Source of the DNA: an uncultured Verrucomicrobiota bacterium
GTDB lineage: Bacteria; Verrucomicrobiota; Verrucomicrobiia; Limisphaerales; AAA164-E04
Direction of reading: 5' to 3'
NCBI GenBank assembly: GCA_913061285.1
Contig: CAJXVR010000030.1
Location: forward strand, 1 to 37,955
Length of the DNA stretch: 37,955 nt
Shown here one piece after another: positions 15,350 to 24,900 of the stretch (its first letter is position 1; every line of letters starts with the position of its first letter). The notes under the pieces were generated by a model. It saw only the letters and a program-made list of their open reading frames with translations. It searched no databases and was not told where the DNA came from. Both the position numbers and the translations under genes were made by a program.

Positions 15350-15583
15350 CTAGTGGCATCGGCAATCCGCCTGTGGCGCCAGCGGGCGGTAACCGAGAAC
15401 ACGAGCTGGGAGGAGGAGAATTGCCTTGAGGAGGGCAAAGACGGAATCGACCGCAATCCCTAGAAGACGAAAAGGGATCAGGAGCAGCCAGATAATCGGG
15501 TAGGCGAGCAGTGCTAAGAGAGCAATCGGCCAGCAAAGCACCAGGAGTAGGAGCCAGCCCAGGAAGCAAAGCATGGTATTCAT
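15350..15583 (-). CDS. Small membrane protein (77 aa)
   Basis: The 77-residue protein begins MNTMLCFLGWLLLLVLCWPI and is strongly hydrophobic through residue 40 (LLALLAYPIIWLLLIPFRLL). It then has an amphipathic stretch GIAVDSVFALLKAILLLPARVLG and a short Cys-containing tail. This is one long or two short membrane spans plus a surface helix. The Pro/Arg spacing looks like a real protein, not chance hydrophobicity. I cannot name a family. It lies 28 bases upstream of the radical SAM start on the same strand, so the two may be translated from one transcript. Confidence 0.6.
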   Translation of the reverse strand: MNTMLCFLGWLLLLVLCWPIALLALLAYPIIWLLLIPFRLLGIAVDSVFALLKAILLLPARVLGYRPLAPQADCRCH

Positions 15584-15734
15584 AGATGTTTTTTTCTAGA
15601 ACGCTTCCGAAATACTGTCAACCAACTGAGATTTGATCGACCGGAAGTCATGTATTCCTTGCTTTACACCGGAGTGGAAAGGAAGGTTTCAGAAAGGTGC
15701 GGGTTGCGATTAAAATCTGCTTGCTGACGAAACA

Positions 15735-16847
15735 ATGGTCTCAATCTTCGTTAAGAATCTCACAAAAACTTATCAGAATCGGGTGAAAGAACCTTTTTTG
15801 GCCTTGGCCAATATTGACCTTTCCATTCGAGACGGGGAGTTTTTGACCGTTGTCGGGCCTTCAGGGGCTGGTAAATCATCGCTTTTGCGGGTGATAGCGG
15901 GTTTAGACCAGCCTTCGGCTGGGCAGGTCCTCTACGGCAATGAGCCTGTCTTGGATATTCCTCCGTCGGATCGAGGGGTCGCGATCCTGTTTCAAGATGC
16001 TCCGCTCTATCCTGAGCTGACTGTATTTGAGAATCTGATGATGGCTGCCAAGCGGGCTGATCTGCCCACCGATGAAATGGAGGCCAAGATCAAATCTTTA
16101 GCCATCAGATTTCAGTTCGATGCCCGTTTGGGCCGGCGATCGGAACAGCTTTCTAAAGGCGAGCGACAGAGAATTGCCCTCGTGCGTTCGCTTCTCTATC
16201 AACCTCGACTTTTACTCCTAGACGAGCCCTTCACCGGATTGGACCCGGAACTTCGATTCCTCGTGAGAAGAGAGATCCTGTCTTGGCACGAACAAACCGG
16301 TGCCACCGTTGTCTGTGTGACGCATGAGCCATTTGATGGGTTCACCATGGGGGATCGGGTGCTTGTGATGGATCGAGGGCGGGTGCAGCAGTTGGATACT
16401 CCAGGGCGTGTTTCTGAATACCCCGTAAACAAGTTCGTGGCCAGTTTCATTGGTTATCCTCCGATGAACTTCCTCGCTGGAACCATAGGCGATGATTCGA
16501 CGGGGTTTTGTTTTCTGATGGAGACTACCGTTGAGGGAAGCAATCCATTCACGATTGGCGTGCCACCGGCATTGCGAGAAAGAATGGGCCGAACTGTTGT
16601 TGCGGGAATTCGACCGGGTGAGATTCATTTGGATCCTGATATTCGAAGTTCCGCGAACGGATTCGAGGCGGAGGTGCGGCGAGTGGATCGTTTCGAAGAG
16701 ATGGCTTTTGTAGAGGTAACGTGTGGGACTAAGTCACTCGTTGTTCGAGATCGGAGTGAGTATGTTTTCACCGAATCCCAGCGAGTGAGAGTCCTGGTAA
16801 AGCGTTGCGTGTGGTTTGACGGGGAGACTTTGGAGCGGATTGGCTGA
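15735..16847 (+). CDS. ABC transporter ATPase with TOBE-like C-terminus (orphan)
   Basis: A 370-residue ATPase of the MalK/UgpC/PotA size class. Walker A is GPSGAGKSS (41-49), the Q-loop FQDAPLYPELTV, the signature LSKGERQR (variant of LSGGQ), Walker B LLLLDEP, the D-loop GLDP and the switch His in CVTHE. The last 120 or so residues form a regulatory TOBE-like region (VVAGIRPGEIHL). No permease or binding-protein gene is near, so it must work with subunits coded elsewhere, or in another role. Its stop codon is one base from the start of the RsmB-like gene, so the two are translationally coupled. Confidence 0.88.
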   Translation: MVSIFVKNLTKTYQNRVKEPFLALANIDLSIRDGEFLTVVGPSGAGKSSLLRVIAGLDQPSAGQVLYGNEPVLDIPPSDRGVAILFQDAPLYPELTVFENLMMAAKRADLPTDEMEAKIKSLAIRFQFDARLGRRSEQLSKGERQRIALVRSLLYQPRLLLLDEPFTGLDPELRFLVRREILSWHEQTGATVVCVTHEPFDGFTMGDRVLVMDRGRVQQLDTPGRVSEYPVNKFVASFIGYPPMNFLAGTIGDDSTGFCFLMETTVEGSNPFTIGVPPALRERMGRTVVAGIRPGEIHLDPDIRSSANGFEAEVRRVDRFEEMAFVEVTCGTKSLVVRDRSEYVFTESQRVRVLVKRCVWFDGETLERIG

Positions 16848-16848
16848 T

Positions 16849-17997
16849 ATGGAAATTAAACAAGACGTGTTGGAACTGACGGCAGAGCTTGTATCGCAGG
16901 TCGATCGGGAGAATAGGGCCGATGAGGTGCTGCGTCGTCACTTCTCTCGAAGCCGTCGGCTATCCCCCTCTCTGAGAAGGGAAGTGAGCTTGGAGCTTTT
17001 TAACTATTTTCGATGGGTGGGTTTGGTTGATTCTTGTAAGCCCCTGCGGAGCAGGATTCGTCAAGCAGCGTTCTTGTCTCAATCATACTCCGAATGTCCT
17101 TTGGATTTTGATCTCAAGCGTCTCAGTCAACTTGTGCCGGATTGGCTGCCAAAGACGATGCGGGTGACGGAAGATTGGTTGAGATCGATCCAAGGTGTGC
17201 CTCAACTCTGGATTCGTAGCCGGCGGGAGATGAGGGATGAAATGACGGAACTGGGCGAGGAGCTAGTTGCTGCGCTTCCTTCGCCAGGGGCTGGATCCCG
17301 CGAGTATCAGGGGACGTTGGATTTGTTCCAGACGGAATTATTCAAGAAAGGTGCCTTTGAGATTCAGGATTTGAACTCTCAGTGGGTGAGTGCCTTTTGT
17401 GATCCGAAACCAGGGGAACGTTGGTGGGACGTTTGTTCGGGAGAAGGCGGTAAATTCCTGGACCTCGCGGATCGAATGGAGAACCGAGGGTTGATTTGGG
17501 CCACAGATCGATCCGCGAGACGATTGACCCGATTGAAGCAGCGAGCCAAGCGAGCCAAGGTCTTTAACTACCGTTCACGTCAAGCTGATTTGAGTGCTCG
17601 AGCGCCATTCAAAGTGATCTTTGACGGCGTTCTTGTTGATGCGCCGTGTAGTGGGATTGGAACCTGGCAACGCAATCCAGATGCCCGTTGGACGATCATG
17701 CCGGAGGATATCTCTGATCTTGCAACGATCCAGAAAAGCATTCTTAAAGTGGCCGCAGCACAGGTGAAACCCGGAGGCAAATTAATCTATGCAGTTTGTA
17801 CGTTGGCGGATGAAGAGACCCAAGGCGTTGCTGATTGGTTTGATGCTTCTCCCTTTGGTTTTGAACCACTCTCGTTGCCGAGTATGCCAGGAAGCGAAGC
17901 CAACAATGCTTGGCCCAATACGGATTATCGACGATGGCTTGGAGTGGAAGTTGGAAGTGGGAATGGAATGTTTGTGGCGGCCTGGCGCCGGGTGTGA
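16849..17997 (+). CDS. RsmB/NOP2-family RNA cytosine-C5 methyltransferase
   Basis: A 382-residue SAM-dependent methyltransferase making m5C in RNA. An N-terminal RNA-binding helical region (1-150) precedes the catalytic fold. The motifs are DVCSGEGGKFLDLA (194-207), an acidic binding residue in ATDRSARRL, DAPCSGIGTWQRNPDARW with Cys267, and YAVCTLADEET with Cys317, the presumed catalytic nucleophile. RsmB acts on C967 of 16S, but other family members act elsewhere, so no symbol is given. It begins one base after the ABC ATPase stop. It converges with nadK, leaving 20 bases between the two. Confidence 0.88.
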   Translation: MEIKQDVLELTAELVSQVDRENRADEVLRRHFSRSRRLSPSLRREVSLELFNYFRWVGLVDSCKPLRSRIRQAAFLSQSYSECPLDFDLKRLSQLVPDWLPKTMRVTEDWLRSIQGVPQLWIRSRREMRDEMTELGEELVAALPSPGAGSREYQGTLDLFQTELFKKGAFEIQDLNSQWVSAFCDPKPGERWWDVCSGEGGKFLDLADRMENRGLIWATDRSARRLTRLKQRAKRAKVFNYRSRQADLSARAPFKVIFDGVLVDAPCSGIGTWQRNPDARWTIMPEDISDLATIQKSILKVAAAQVKPGGKLIYAVCTLADEETQGVADWFDASPFGFEPLSLPSMPGSEANNAWPNTDYRRWLGVEVGSGNGMFVAAWRRV

Positions 17998-18017
17998 ATC
18001 AGATGCCGGGTGGTTAT

Positions 18018-18890
18018 TCAGACATTTGAACCGCTCCACTTCATTTTTTGCCTTAATGTTTGGAAGAAGCTCGTTCCGCTGACTGACAAGAGACGGAATT
18101 GTGATTTACTTTTTTGGAAACGGATCGTGTCGCCTGGTTTCAGGGCTGTTGGAACCTGGCCGTCCCCGGTGAGAATTGTTTGTGGGCGATGGACTCCCAC
18201 TTGAACATCTATTTTGGAATCTAGAGGGACGATGACCGAGCGATTAGAAAGCGCATGCGGGCAAATGGGTGTCAGAGTAATGGCTTCTGTATTGGGACTG
18301 ACGATCGGTCCTCCGGCCGATAGCGAGTAAGCGGTCGATCCGGTTGGAGAGCAAACAATGAGACCGTCGCACTGGTAAGTTGTTAGAAAGCCGCCATCAA
18401 CCGAGACATCCAGTTGGATCATACGCGACAGTTCTCCCCGGCTGATGACGAAATCGTTTAGAGCGATGAGGCGGTCCTCTTTTTCACGGTCCGTGATGAT
18501 CGCTTCAATGAATGGACGAGAGAAAATCTGATAGTGCTCTTCCCAAATGCTTTCGAGCACGTTCTTTAACTCAGCCATCGGGGCGGCCGTCAAGAATCCA
18601 AGGTTTCCGGTATTGATTCCGACCAAGGGAGTCTTATTTCCCTCCAAAGCTCTCGCCGCCCCTAGCATTGTCCCGTCTCCACCGATGACGAGAATGAGAT
18701 CTGTGCGCCTTACTGCATCGAGGTAGCGCTTGAATTCCTCCTGGGTTGTGTTGTGAGGCTCGGCTCCCTGTTGAGGGGCGACGGCTGAACGATCCGCTTC
18801 TTCAATCAGGGTCACTGCTCGGGCGAGATTCGCCCTCCAGCGAGGCTTCTCCGGATTGGCGATAAGTCCGATTCGCTTGATCTGTCGCAT
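18018..18890 (-). CDS. nadK: NAD kinase
   Basis: This enzyme phosphorylates NAD to NADP. The 290-residue protein shows the family motifs GGDGT (70-74), NTGNLGFL (93-100), ALNDFVISRG, and the highly conserved CDGLIVCSPTGSTAYSLSAG, followed by GPI. The start MRQIKRIGLIANPEKP agrees with homologues, and it lies inside the end of tlyA: the two genes share 89 bases in different frames on the same strand. That arrangement suggests co-translation of tlyA and nadK, a pairing common in bacteria. Confidence 0.96.
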   Translation of the reverse strand: MRQIKRIGLIANPEKPRWRANLARAVTLIEEADRSAVAPQQGAEPHNTTQEEFKRYLDAVRRTDLILVIGGDGTMLGAARALEGNKTPLVGINTGNLGFLTAAPMAELKNVLESIWEEHYQIFSRPFIEAIITDREKEDRLIALNDFVISRGELSRMIQLDVSVDGGFLTTYQCDGLIVCSPTGSTAYSLSAGGPIVSPNTEAITLTPICPHALSNRSVIVPLDSKIDVQVGVHRPQTILTGDGQVPTALKPGDTIRFQKSKSQFRLLSVSGTSFFQTLRQKMKWSGSNV

Positions 18891-19632
18891 TAGGTGTTCC
18901 GATTAAACAGAGGAACTCTTTGTTTCCTGCTGGGCCCAGAATAGGGGATTCGGTGATATCAATCCAGTTTAGATGTAGTTCGTTCCTGACGAAGGCTTTG
19001 AGCGTTTCGACAACCTGGTGATGGATCTCTGGATCCCGGATCACACCTTTGCCTGCATCGACGGCTGCCTTACCTGCTTCAAACTGAGGCTTGATCAGGG
19101 CGACGATTCTTCCTCCCGGGACGAGTAGTTTGGTGGCAGTGGGAAGGATCTTTGTTAGCGAAATGAATGAGCAATCAATGACGACAAGCTCTACCCCGGC
19201 AAAGGGCTGGGGCATTTGCGCTGGCTGGAGGTGGCGAGCATTGACCTTTTCCATGACGACGATCCGTGGGTCCTGTCGCAATGCCCAGGCCAGCTGTCCC
19301 TTGCCAACATCGATGGCATAGACCGTCTTGGCGCCGCGTTGGAGAAGACAGTCTGAGAACCCGCCTGTCGATGCGCCTAAGTCGGCGGCGACTAGGTCCG
19401 TTACGTCGATATCGAATTGATCGAGTGCTCGTTCGAGTTTGTATCCGCCCCGGCTGACGAATTTCTCGGGGGTCGCGACTTCGATCTTGTCCGTGTCGCG
19501 GATAGGATCGCTTGGTTTTTTTGCCCGATGTCCGTTGACCTTTACCTTTCCCGCGATGATTGCTCGTTTCGCCTTCTCGCGGCTCTCGCTGAGGCCTTGG
19601 TCCACTAGGTATTGATCAAGCCGGTGTTTCAT
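18802..19632 (-). CDS. tlyA: TlyA-type rRNA (cytidine-2'-O)-methyltransferase
   Basis: TlyA 2'-O-methylates cytidines in 16S and 23S rRNA; in mycobacteria loss gives capreomycin resistance. The 276-residue protein has an N-terminal S4 domain (1-60, RLDQYLVDQGLSESREKAKR), RGGYKLERAL (61-70), the SAM site DLGASTGGFSDCLLQ (84-98), DVGKGQL and the late VLIDCSFISL-like VVIDCSFISLTK and LIKPQFE. The enzyme domain ends near GNKEFLCLIG. A polar tail of about 30 residues follows, written in the bases that also start nadK, and is probably non-essential. A hairpin lies 15 bases upstream of the ATG. Confidence 0.94.
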   Translation of the reverse strand: MKHRLDQYLVDQGLSESREKAKRAIIAGKVKVNGHRAKKPSDPIRDTDKIEVATPEKFVSRGGYKLERALDQFDIDVTDLVAADLGASTGGFSDCLLQRGAKTVYAIDVGKGQLAWALRQDPRIVVMEKVNARHLQPAQMPQPFAGVELVVIDCSFISLTKILPTATKLLVPGGRIVALIKPQFEAGKAAVDAGKGVIRDPEIHHQVVETLKAFVRNELHLNWIDITESPILGPAGNKEFLCLIGTPNATDQANRTYRQSGEASLEGESRPSSDPD

Positions 19633-19646
19633 GAATTCTGCGCCGT

Positions 19647-19677
19647 GGAATCATTCACTCAAAAGTGATGTGATTCC
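19647..19677 (-). other. Two-part hairpin between the SPFH gene and tlyA
   Basis: GGAATCA (19647-19653) pairs with TGATTCC (19671-19677), and inside it TCACT (19655-19659) pairs with AGTGA (19664-19668) around a 4-base loop, giving 12 bp with a small internal bulge. It lies 35 bases after the SPFH stop and 15 bases before the tlyA ATG, and has no T-run. It may mark the end of the SPFH message or sit in the tlyA leader. Confidence 0.45.
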
Positions 19678-19691
19678 AAGTCGCGAATCAG

Positions 19692-19704
19692 GGGGCTTTG
19701 CCCC
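19692..19704 (-). other. GC-rich mini-hairpin after the SPFH gene
   Basis: GGGGC, a TTT loop and GCCCC form a 5-bp GC stem only 7 bases after the SPFH stop codon on the - strand. No T-run follows. With the larger hairpin at 19647-19677 it could shape the 3' end of the SPFH transcript. It is short and could be chance. Confidence 0.3.
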
Positions 19705-19711
19705 AGAGTGG

Positions 19712-20653
19712 CTAACTAATCTGTGGTGAAGTAGAAGCTTTCGTTGATTGCGGTAAAGGCTCGGGCACCGCGGACAGCTTACTCGAGTTTCTTCCGGCAT
19801 TAGTCATTGCTGAGGCCTGATCCCCGGCGATCATCGAATCGCGGATTTGCCCCGCCAGATCTGTGAGATGGCCTGGGGAGTGCGGGAGCAGGATTGTGTT
19901 GGTGTTCGAACTGTTGCCGATTTCCTTCAAGGTGTCGAAATATTGGGTCATCAAGACCAGATTCATGACTTCCGCTGCGCTGGCGTCTTCCACTGATTTT
20001 TGAAATTCGTCGACGGACTCTTTCAATCCTTCCACGATTGCTCTTCGTTGATCCGCGATTCCTTTGCCTGAGAGCGCTTTGCTTTCTGCCTCGGCTTCCG
20101 CGGCTTTCACTTGGAGAATCTTGTCTGCTTCGCCCTTTTCGGCGGCCGCCACTCGAAGTCTTTGAGCGGCGTTGATGTCATTCATCGCGGCCTTTACTTT
20201 CGCATCGGGATCGATATCGGTCACGAGTGCCTTAACAATGCCGTAGCCGAAATCGTTCATGACCTGCGCCAGCTCTTCTTTCACAACGGTCGCGATTTCA
20301 TCCTTTTTCTCGAAGACGTCGTCTAGCTTGATAGTTGGGACGCGGGCTCTGACGACATCGAACACGAAGGATTTAATCTGTCGCGCTGGATCGTCCAACT
20401 TGTAGAAGGCGTCGTAAATCTTGTCTTTTAGGACATAGAACTGAACCGAAACGATGACTTTCACGAAGACATTGTCTTCCGTTTTTGTTTCGACATCGAC
20501 GTCAAGCTGTCGAACTCGAAGGTTGACACGTCCCGCGACACGCTCAACGAAAGGCATTTTAAAATTAAGGCCGGGTTCAGCGATTCGCGTGAATTTTCCG
20601 AATCGGTGGACGAGGGCGGCTGACTGCTGTTGTACGACGAAAAATGGGAACAT
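19712..20653 (-). CDS. SPFH/Band 7 (stomatin-like) protein
   Basis: A 313-residue SPFH-domain protein that probably forms oligomeric membrane scaffolds. It starts MFPFFVVQQQSAALVHRFGKF, with the SPFH fold through about residue 190 (FVKVIVSVQFYVLKDKIYDAF; QIKSFVFDVVRARVPTIKLD). A long Ala/Glu/Lys helix follows (AAEKGEADKILQVKAAEAEAESKAL, split here from its continuation), likely a coiled coil. The C-terminus is Ser/Pro-rich. It lacks a strong N-terminal membrane span and resembles the plant HIR/stomatin-like branch. I use ATG at 20653; a TTG 23 codons upstream is less likely. No NfeD-type partner is adjacent. It is divergent from the RND genes. Confidence 0.88.
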   Translation of the reverse strand: MFPFFVVQQQSAALVHRFGKFTRIAEPGLNFKMPFVERVAGRVNLRVRQLDVDVETKTEDNVFVKVIVSVQFYVLKDKIYDAFYKLDDPARQIKSFVFDVVRARVPTIKLDDVFEKKDEIATVVKEELAQVMNDFGYGIVKALVTDIDPDAKVKAAMNDINAAQRLRVAAAEKGEADKILQVKAAEAEAESKALSGKGIADQRRAIVEGLKESVDEFQKSVEDASAAEVMNLVLMTQYFDTLKEIGNSSNTNTILLPHSPGHLTDLAGQIRDSMIAGDQASAMTNAGRNSSKLSAVPEPLPQSTKASTSPQIS

Positions 20654-20877
20654 GGTTGTCTTTCGCTGAGGTTTTTGTTTGCTGTTCGTCCCTAGGCTTC
20701 CAAAGTGTTGGCTTTGCCTCAATTACAAAGCGAGAGATGGTCTGGAACCATTGCCATGTTGATCTGTTTCGGAATGGTGAGGGATTGCGTTTGACCGTGG
20801 TCGAGGATGCAATCTACGTTTGCCGTCACAGTGGGGGCGGTTGCCGTACCTAGAAGAGAGACTGTTTGCGACTTTAT

Positions 20878-21942
20878 ATGAAACTCTGTTGTCGGGTTGA
20901 CGCGTTACTTGCGTTCGTTGTTTTTGTGTTCCTTACCGGTTGTCGAAAAGAAGACGCTGGTGTGGAATCTACTGATCAGGCGAGGCCGGGGACGCCTGTG
21001 GTCGCGGTTAGCGTTGGGCGAGAGCCGGTAACAGAGTCCCTTTCCCTTGTGGGGACTCTCGAGGCGAACGAATTGGTTGAGATCAAGGCGGAGACCTTGG
21101 GGATCGTCGAGGAAATTGCGTTCGAGGAAGGTCAAGATGTCGCTAAGGGTGACGTTCTGATCCGGCTTGATCGAAGGAAACTACAGTCTGCATTCGAAGA
21201 ATCGTCCGCGAATCTTCGATTGAGTCAGTCGGAGATGCTTCGCGATAAACAACTTTTTGGAGAAGAGCTCATCAGCCAACAGGAGTTCGATCAATCGGCT
21301 GCTCGAGTCGAAACCTTAAGCGCGGTGGTTGAGCTTCGAAAACGAGAGCTGCGAGATGCACAGATTCTGGCGCCCTATTCTGGCGTCGTCGGATCGAGAA
21401 ATGTCAGTCCGGGACAAGTGATCACGCGCGATCAGACACTCACATGGTTGGTTGATCTGGATCCAGTGAAGGTTAGATTCAATGTTCCAGAACGATTCTT
21501 GCAGGTTGCCAAGAAGGGATTAGCGGTCTCGATTGAGGTTGCTGCTTTTCCCAATAGAAGCTTCGAGGGGAGCGTTTACTTTGTGGCGCCGTTTGTGGAT
21601 CCGAATACGAGAAACATTGAGGTGAAAGCTTTGGTCCCCAATCCCGAGCGCCATCTTGTTCCGGGAATGTTTGCAAATCTAGAATTGACCTTAACTATTC
21701 GTGAACAGGCACTTGTGATTCCGGAGATGGCCCTTTTCCGCACTCTTGAAGACGATATGGCGATGGTATATGTGGTGGATTCGGAGAGTGCGGCGGAAAT
21801 GAGAACGATCGCTATCGGTGAGAGAATGGCTGGCCGTGTAGAGGTGTTAAGCGGACTTGAATTCGGGGATCGGGTAATCATTGAGGGAACCCAAAAAATA
21901 GGTCCCGGAGCCCCGGTTGTTGTCTCCAATCGAGACAAGTAA
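20878..21942 (+). CDS. RND efflux periplasmic adaptor lipoprotein (HlyD family)
   Basis: The adaptor links an RND pump to the outer-membrane channel. The 354-residue protein has a lipoprotein signal ending in LTGC (Cys22), a biotinyl-lipoyl-like half motif GIVEEIAFEEGQDVAKGDVLIRLD, a helical hairpin (about 105-160), the matching half ILAPYSGVVGSRNVSPGQVI, a beta-barrel and a membrane-proximal domain ending in GPGAPVVV. ATG at 20878 is chosen because it starts the signal sequence; a TTG at 20866 follows a GAAGAGAG stretch and is possible. The pump gene begins 26 bases downstream. No TolC-type gene is in the window. Confidence 0.92.
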   Translation: MKLCCRVDALLAFVVFVFLTGCRKEDAGVESTDQARPGTPVVAVSVGREPVTESLSLVGTLEANELVEIKAETLGIVEEIAFEEGQDVAKGDVLIRLDRRKLQSAFEESSANLRLSQSEMLRDKQLFGEELISQQEFDQSAARVETLSAVVELRKRELRDAQILAPYSGVVGSRNVSPGQVITRDQTLTWLVDLDPVKVRFNVPERFLQVAKKGLAVSIEVAAFPNRSFEGSVYFVAPFVDPNTRNIEVKALVPNPERHLVPGMFANLELTLTIREQALVIPEMALFRTLEDDMAMVYVVDSESAAEMRTIAIGERMAGRVEVLSGLEFGDRVIIEGTQKIGPGAPVVVSNRDK

Positions 21943-21968
21943 GGCGTCGCTGCCTGTTGATCCACCCT

Positions 21969-24900
21969 ATGAAATTACCTCAGATCTCAATTCAGCGGCC
22001 CGTTTTGGCGAGCATGATGAGCCTGGCTCTCGTGTTGTTTGGGGCCATTAGTCTTTCTCGTCTCCCGGTTCGGGAGCTCCCTGATATTGATCCTTCAATT
22101 GTTTCAGTCAACACGACTTATTTCGGGGCAAATGCTTCGGTTGTGGAGACGGAGGTGACCGAGCGCCTCGAAGAGGCCGTCAACAACGTGCCGGGGATAA
22201 AGACCCTTTCAAGCGAGAGTCGGGAGCAGTCGAGCCAAATTACGATTGAATTTGACCTCTCTCGGGATATCGACGTCGCCGCGCAGGAGGTGCGTGATCG
22301 CGTTTCTCGCGTCCGTGGTTTGTTGCCGGACAGTGTCGAGGAACCAGTCATTAGCAAACAGGACTCGGATGCTCGTCCCGTGATCTGGATCGCGATGGAA
22401 AGCGACCACTATACCCCTCTGGAGATGAACTCCTTGGCGGATCGTCTGGTAAAGAATCGCTTGCAGACGGTTCCTGGTGTGTCGTCGATATTCTTAGGCG
22501 GGGAACAGCGCTATGCCATTCGCTTGTGGCTTGATTCAGAACGAATGGCAGCCCATCAGGTTACCATGCTCGATGTCCGGGAGGCTCTCCAATCTCAGAA
22601 TATTGAGTTGCCCAGTGGGCGGGTCGAAAACCTGGACCGAGAGATGACCATTCAGACCTTGGGCGAGCTGAAGACCCCCGAGGAATTCAACCGGCTAGTA
22701 ATTCGGCAGGAAGAAGATCGCTTCGTTCGTCTCAGAGATATTGGGGAAGCTGTCGAGGGCGTGGAGAACCTTCGTTCTAAAGCCCGTAGCAACGGTCGTC
22801 CATGCATTTTCCTAGGCGTTGTTAAGCAATCGAAAGCGAATGCCGTGAGTGTGTCACAGGGGATTCGTGAGCAGTTAGTTTTGGTGAGGCCGTCGTTGCC
22901 TCCAGGGATTAGAATTGAAATTAACTATGATGAGGCGGAGTTCGTTGAAAAGGCGATCAATGAGGTTTGGTTGACATTGGGAATCGCGTTTCTTCTGGTG
23001 GTAATTGTCATCTACACCTTTCTGCACAGTGTCCGGGCAACGATCATCCCAGCGATTGTGATTCCAGTCTCCATTGTCGCGAATTTCCTAGTTTTGGATT
23101 GGTTTGGCTACTCGATTAACGTGTTGACGATGCTGGCTCTCATTCTCGCCATTGGTATCGTTGTCGATGATGCGATCGTCGTTTTAGAGAATATCTATCG
23201 CCATATCGAATCCGGGCTCTCCCCGATGGAAGCGGCCCGGTTGGGAATGCGAGAGATCTCTTTCGCGGTTATTGCTACAACGCTTGCGCTGGTGGCTGTC
23301 TTTGCTCCGCTTGCCTTTCAAACGAGCACGACCGGGCGGCTGTTTGTTGAGTTCGCGGTCGCGATCGCTGGGTCCGTTGTGATTTCAACCTTCGTGGCAT
23401 TGTCTCTAACACCGATGATGTGCTCAAGGCTGTTGCGGCCGGTATCATCGAAACCAGGATGGCTAGTGACTCGATTTGAAGCGGTGTTGTTACGCCTCAC
23501 TTGGGTCTATGAGGGGTTCTTGCGGATTACCTTGGGTCGCTCCCTCAGGGTTCGAATAGGGGGGCTTGCGTGTACCGCGCTCATCGTTGCTGCGGTGACG
23601 ATCTTCTTGTTTCGATCGTTGGAAGGGGATTTTTTGCCACCTGAGGACAAGGGGCGAATGTTTGCCTTTGTGATTGCACCTGATGGGGCGACAAGCGAGT
23701 ACACTGATCGGATGCTCCTTGAGATGGAACAAATTCTTAAAGAAACTGAAGAAGTAGATCTGTATGGAGCCATCGTCGCTCCGGGTTTTTCGGGGCCTGG
23801 ACTTGCTAACAATGCGGTCGTTTTTCTCCGTTTAAAGGATGAGCGTGAACGCTCGGTTCAGGAAATTGTGAATGGTCCTGGTGGCCTCGCCCAACGGTTT
23901 TTCGGTGAGATTGAAGGAGCGATTGCCATTCCGAATATTCCGAAAACGATCAATCGCAGTTTTGATGCCCCATTTAGACTGGTGCTACAAGCTCCAGATT
24001 TGGAGCAACTAGATGTCTACGCTCGGGAATTGAGCAATCGATTGCGGCAGGAAGGCTTTCTCGGGAATGTTCGGTCGTCATTCGAGATCAACAAACCTGA
24101 GCTCCGTTTGGCCATTGATCGAGACCGCGCTGCGGCCTTAGGGGTTTCAGTTCGAGATGTTTCTCAGACCTTGCAGGTGCTCTTTGGTGGGCTTGATCTG
24201 AGTAAGATCAAGAAAGATGGTAAGGAATACGATGTGATCGCTCAATTGAAGCGGCAATCGCGGCTTACGCCGCGGCAGCTTGATCACGTCTACGTCCGGA
24301 ATCTTGATGGTGAGCTTGTGCAGTTGAGCAATGTGTTAGATCGCGAGGTTGGTGTTTCTCCGAATGTGATCGAGCGGTACAATCGCATTCGAAGTGCCAC
24401 GATTTCGGGGACGCCGATCAATATTCCGATCGGAACCGCGGTTGCCAAAGTTGATGCGGTACTAGCCGAAACCCTCCCTCCCGGATTTCTTTACGAATGG
24501 CAAGGAGAGTCGAAAGACTTCAAGGATGCAGGGCAAGAGATTCGGTGGGTTCTGCTGCTTGCGCTCGTGATCGTCTACATGGTCTTGGCGTCTCAGTTTG
24601 AAAGTTTGATCCATCCCTTTACTGTCATGTTGACGGTGCCTCTCGCAGGGATCGGTGCGGTCGGGCTCCTCTGGTTTTTGAAATGGTTGGGAGATATGAG
24701 CGTCATATCCCCAATTCCAGCGATGAATATCAACCTTTTTAGTCAGATTGGATTGATACTTTTGGTGGGGCTGGTGACAAAGAACGGAATTCTGCTTGTT
24801 GAATTTGCCAACCAGATTCGAGAAAATGGCGAGTCCTCCAGAGAAGCCATGATTAAGTCGGGGCTAGTAAGGCTGCGTCCCATTCTAATGACCGCTGTTT

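Noticed and set aside
15322..15456. Longer start of the radical SAM protein
   Set aside because: It would overlap the small membrane protein, and the added residues show no family match.
20791..20818. TTGACC-N16-TCTACG as a promoter for the RND operon
   Set aside because: The -10 matches only three of six positions; not strong enough to list.
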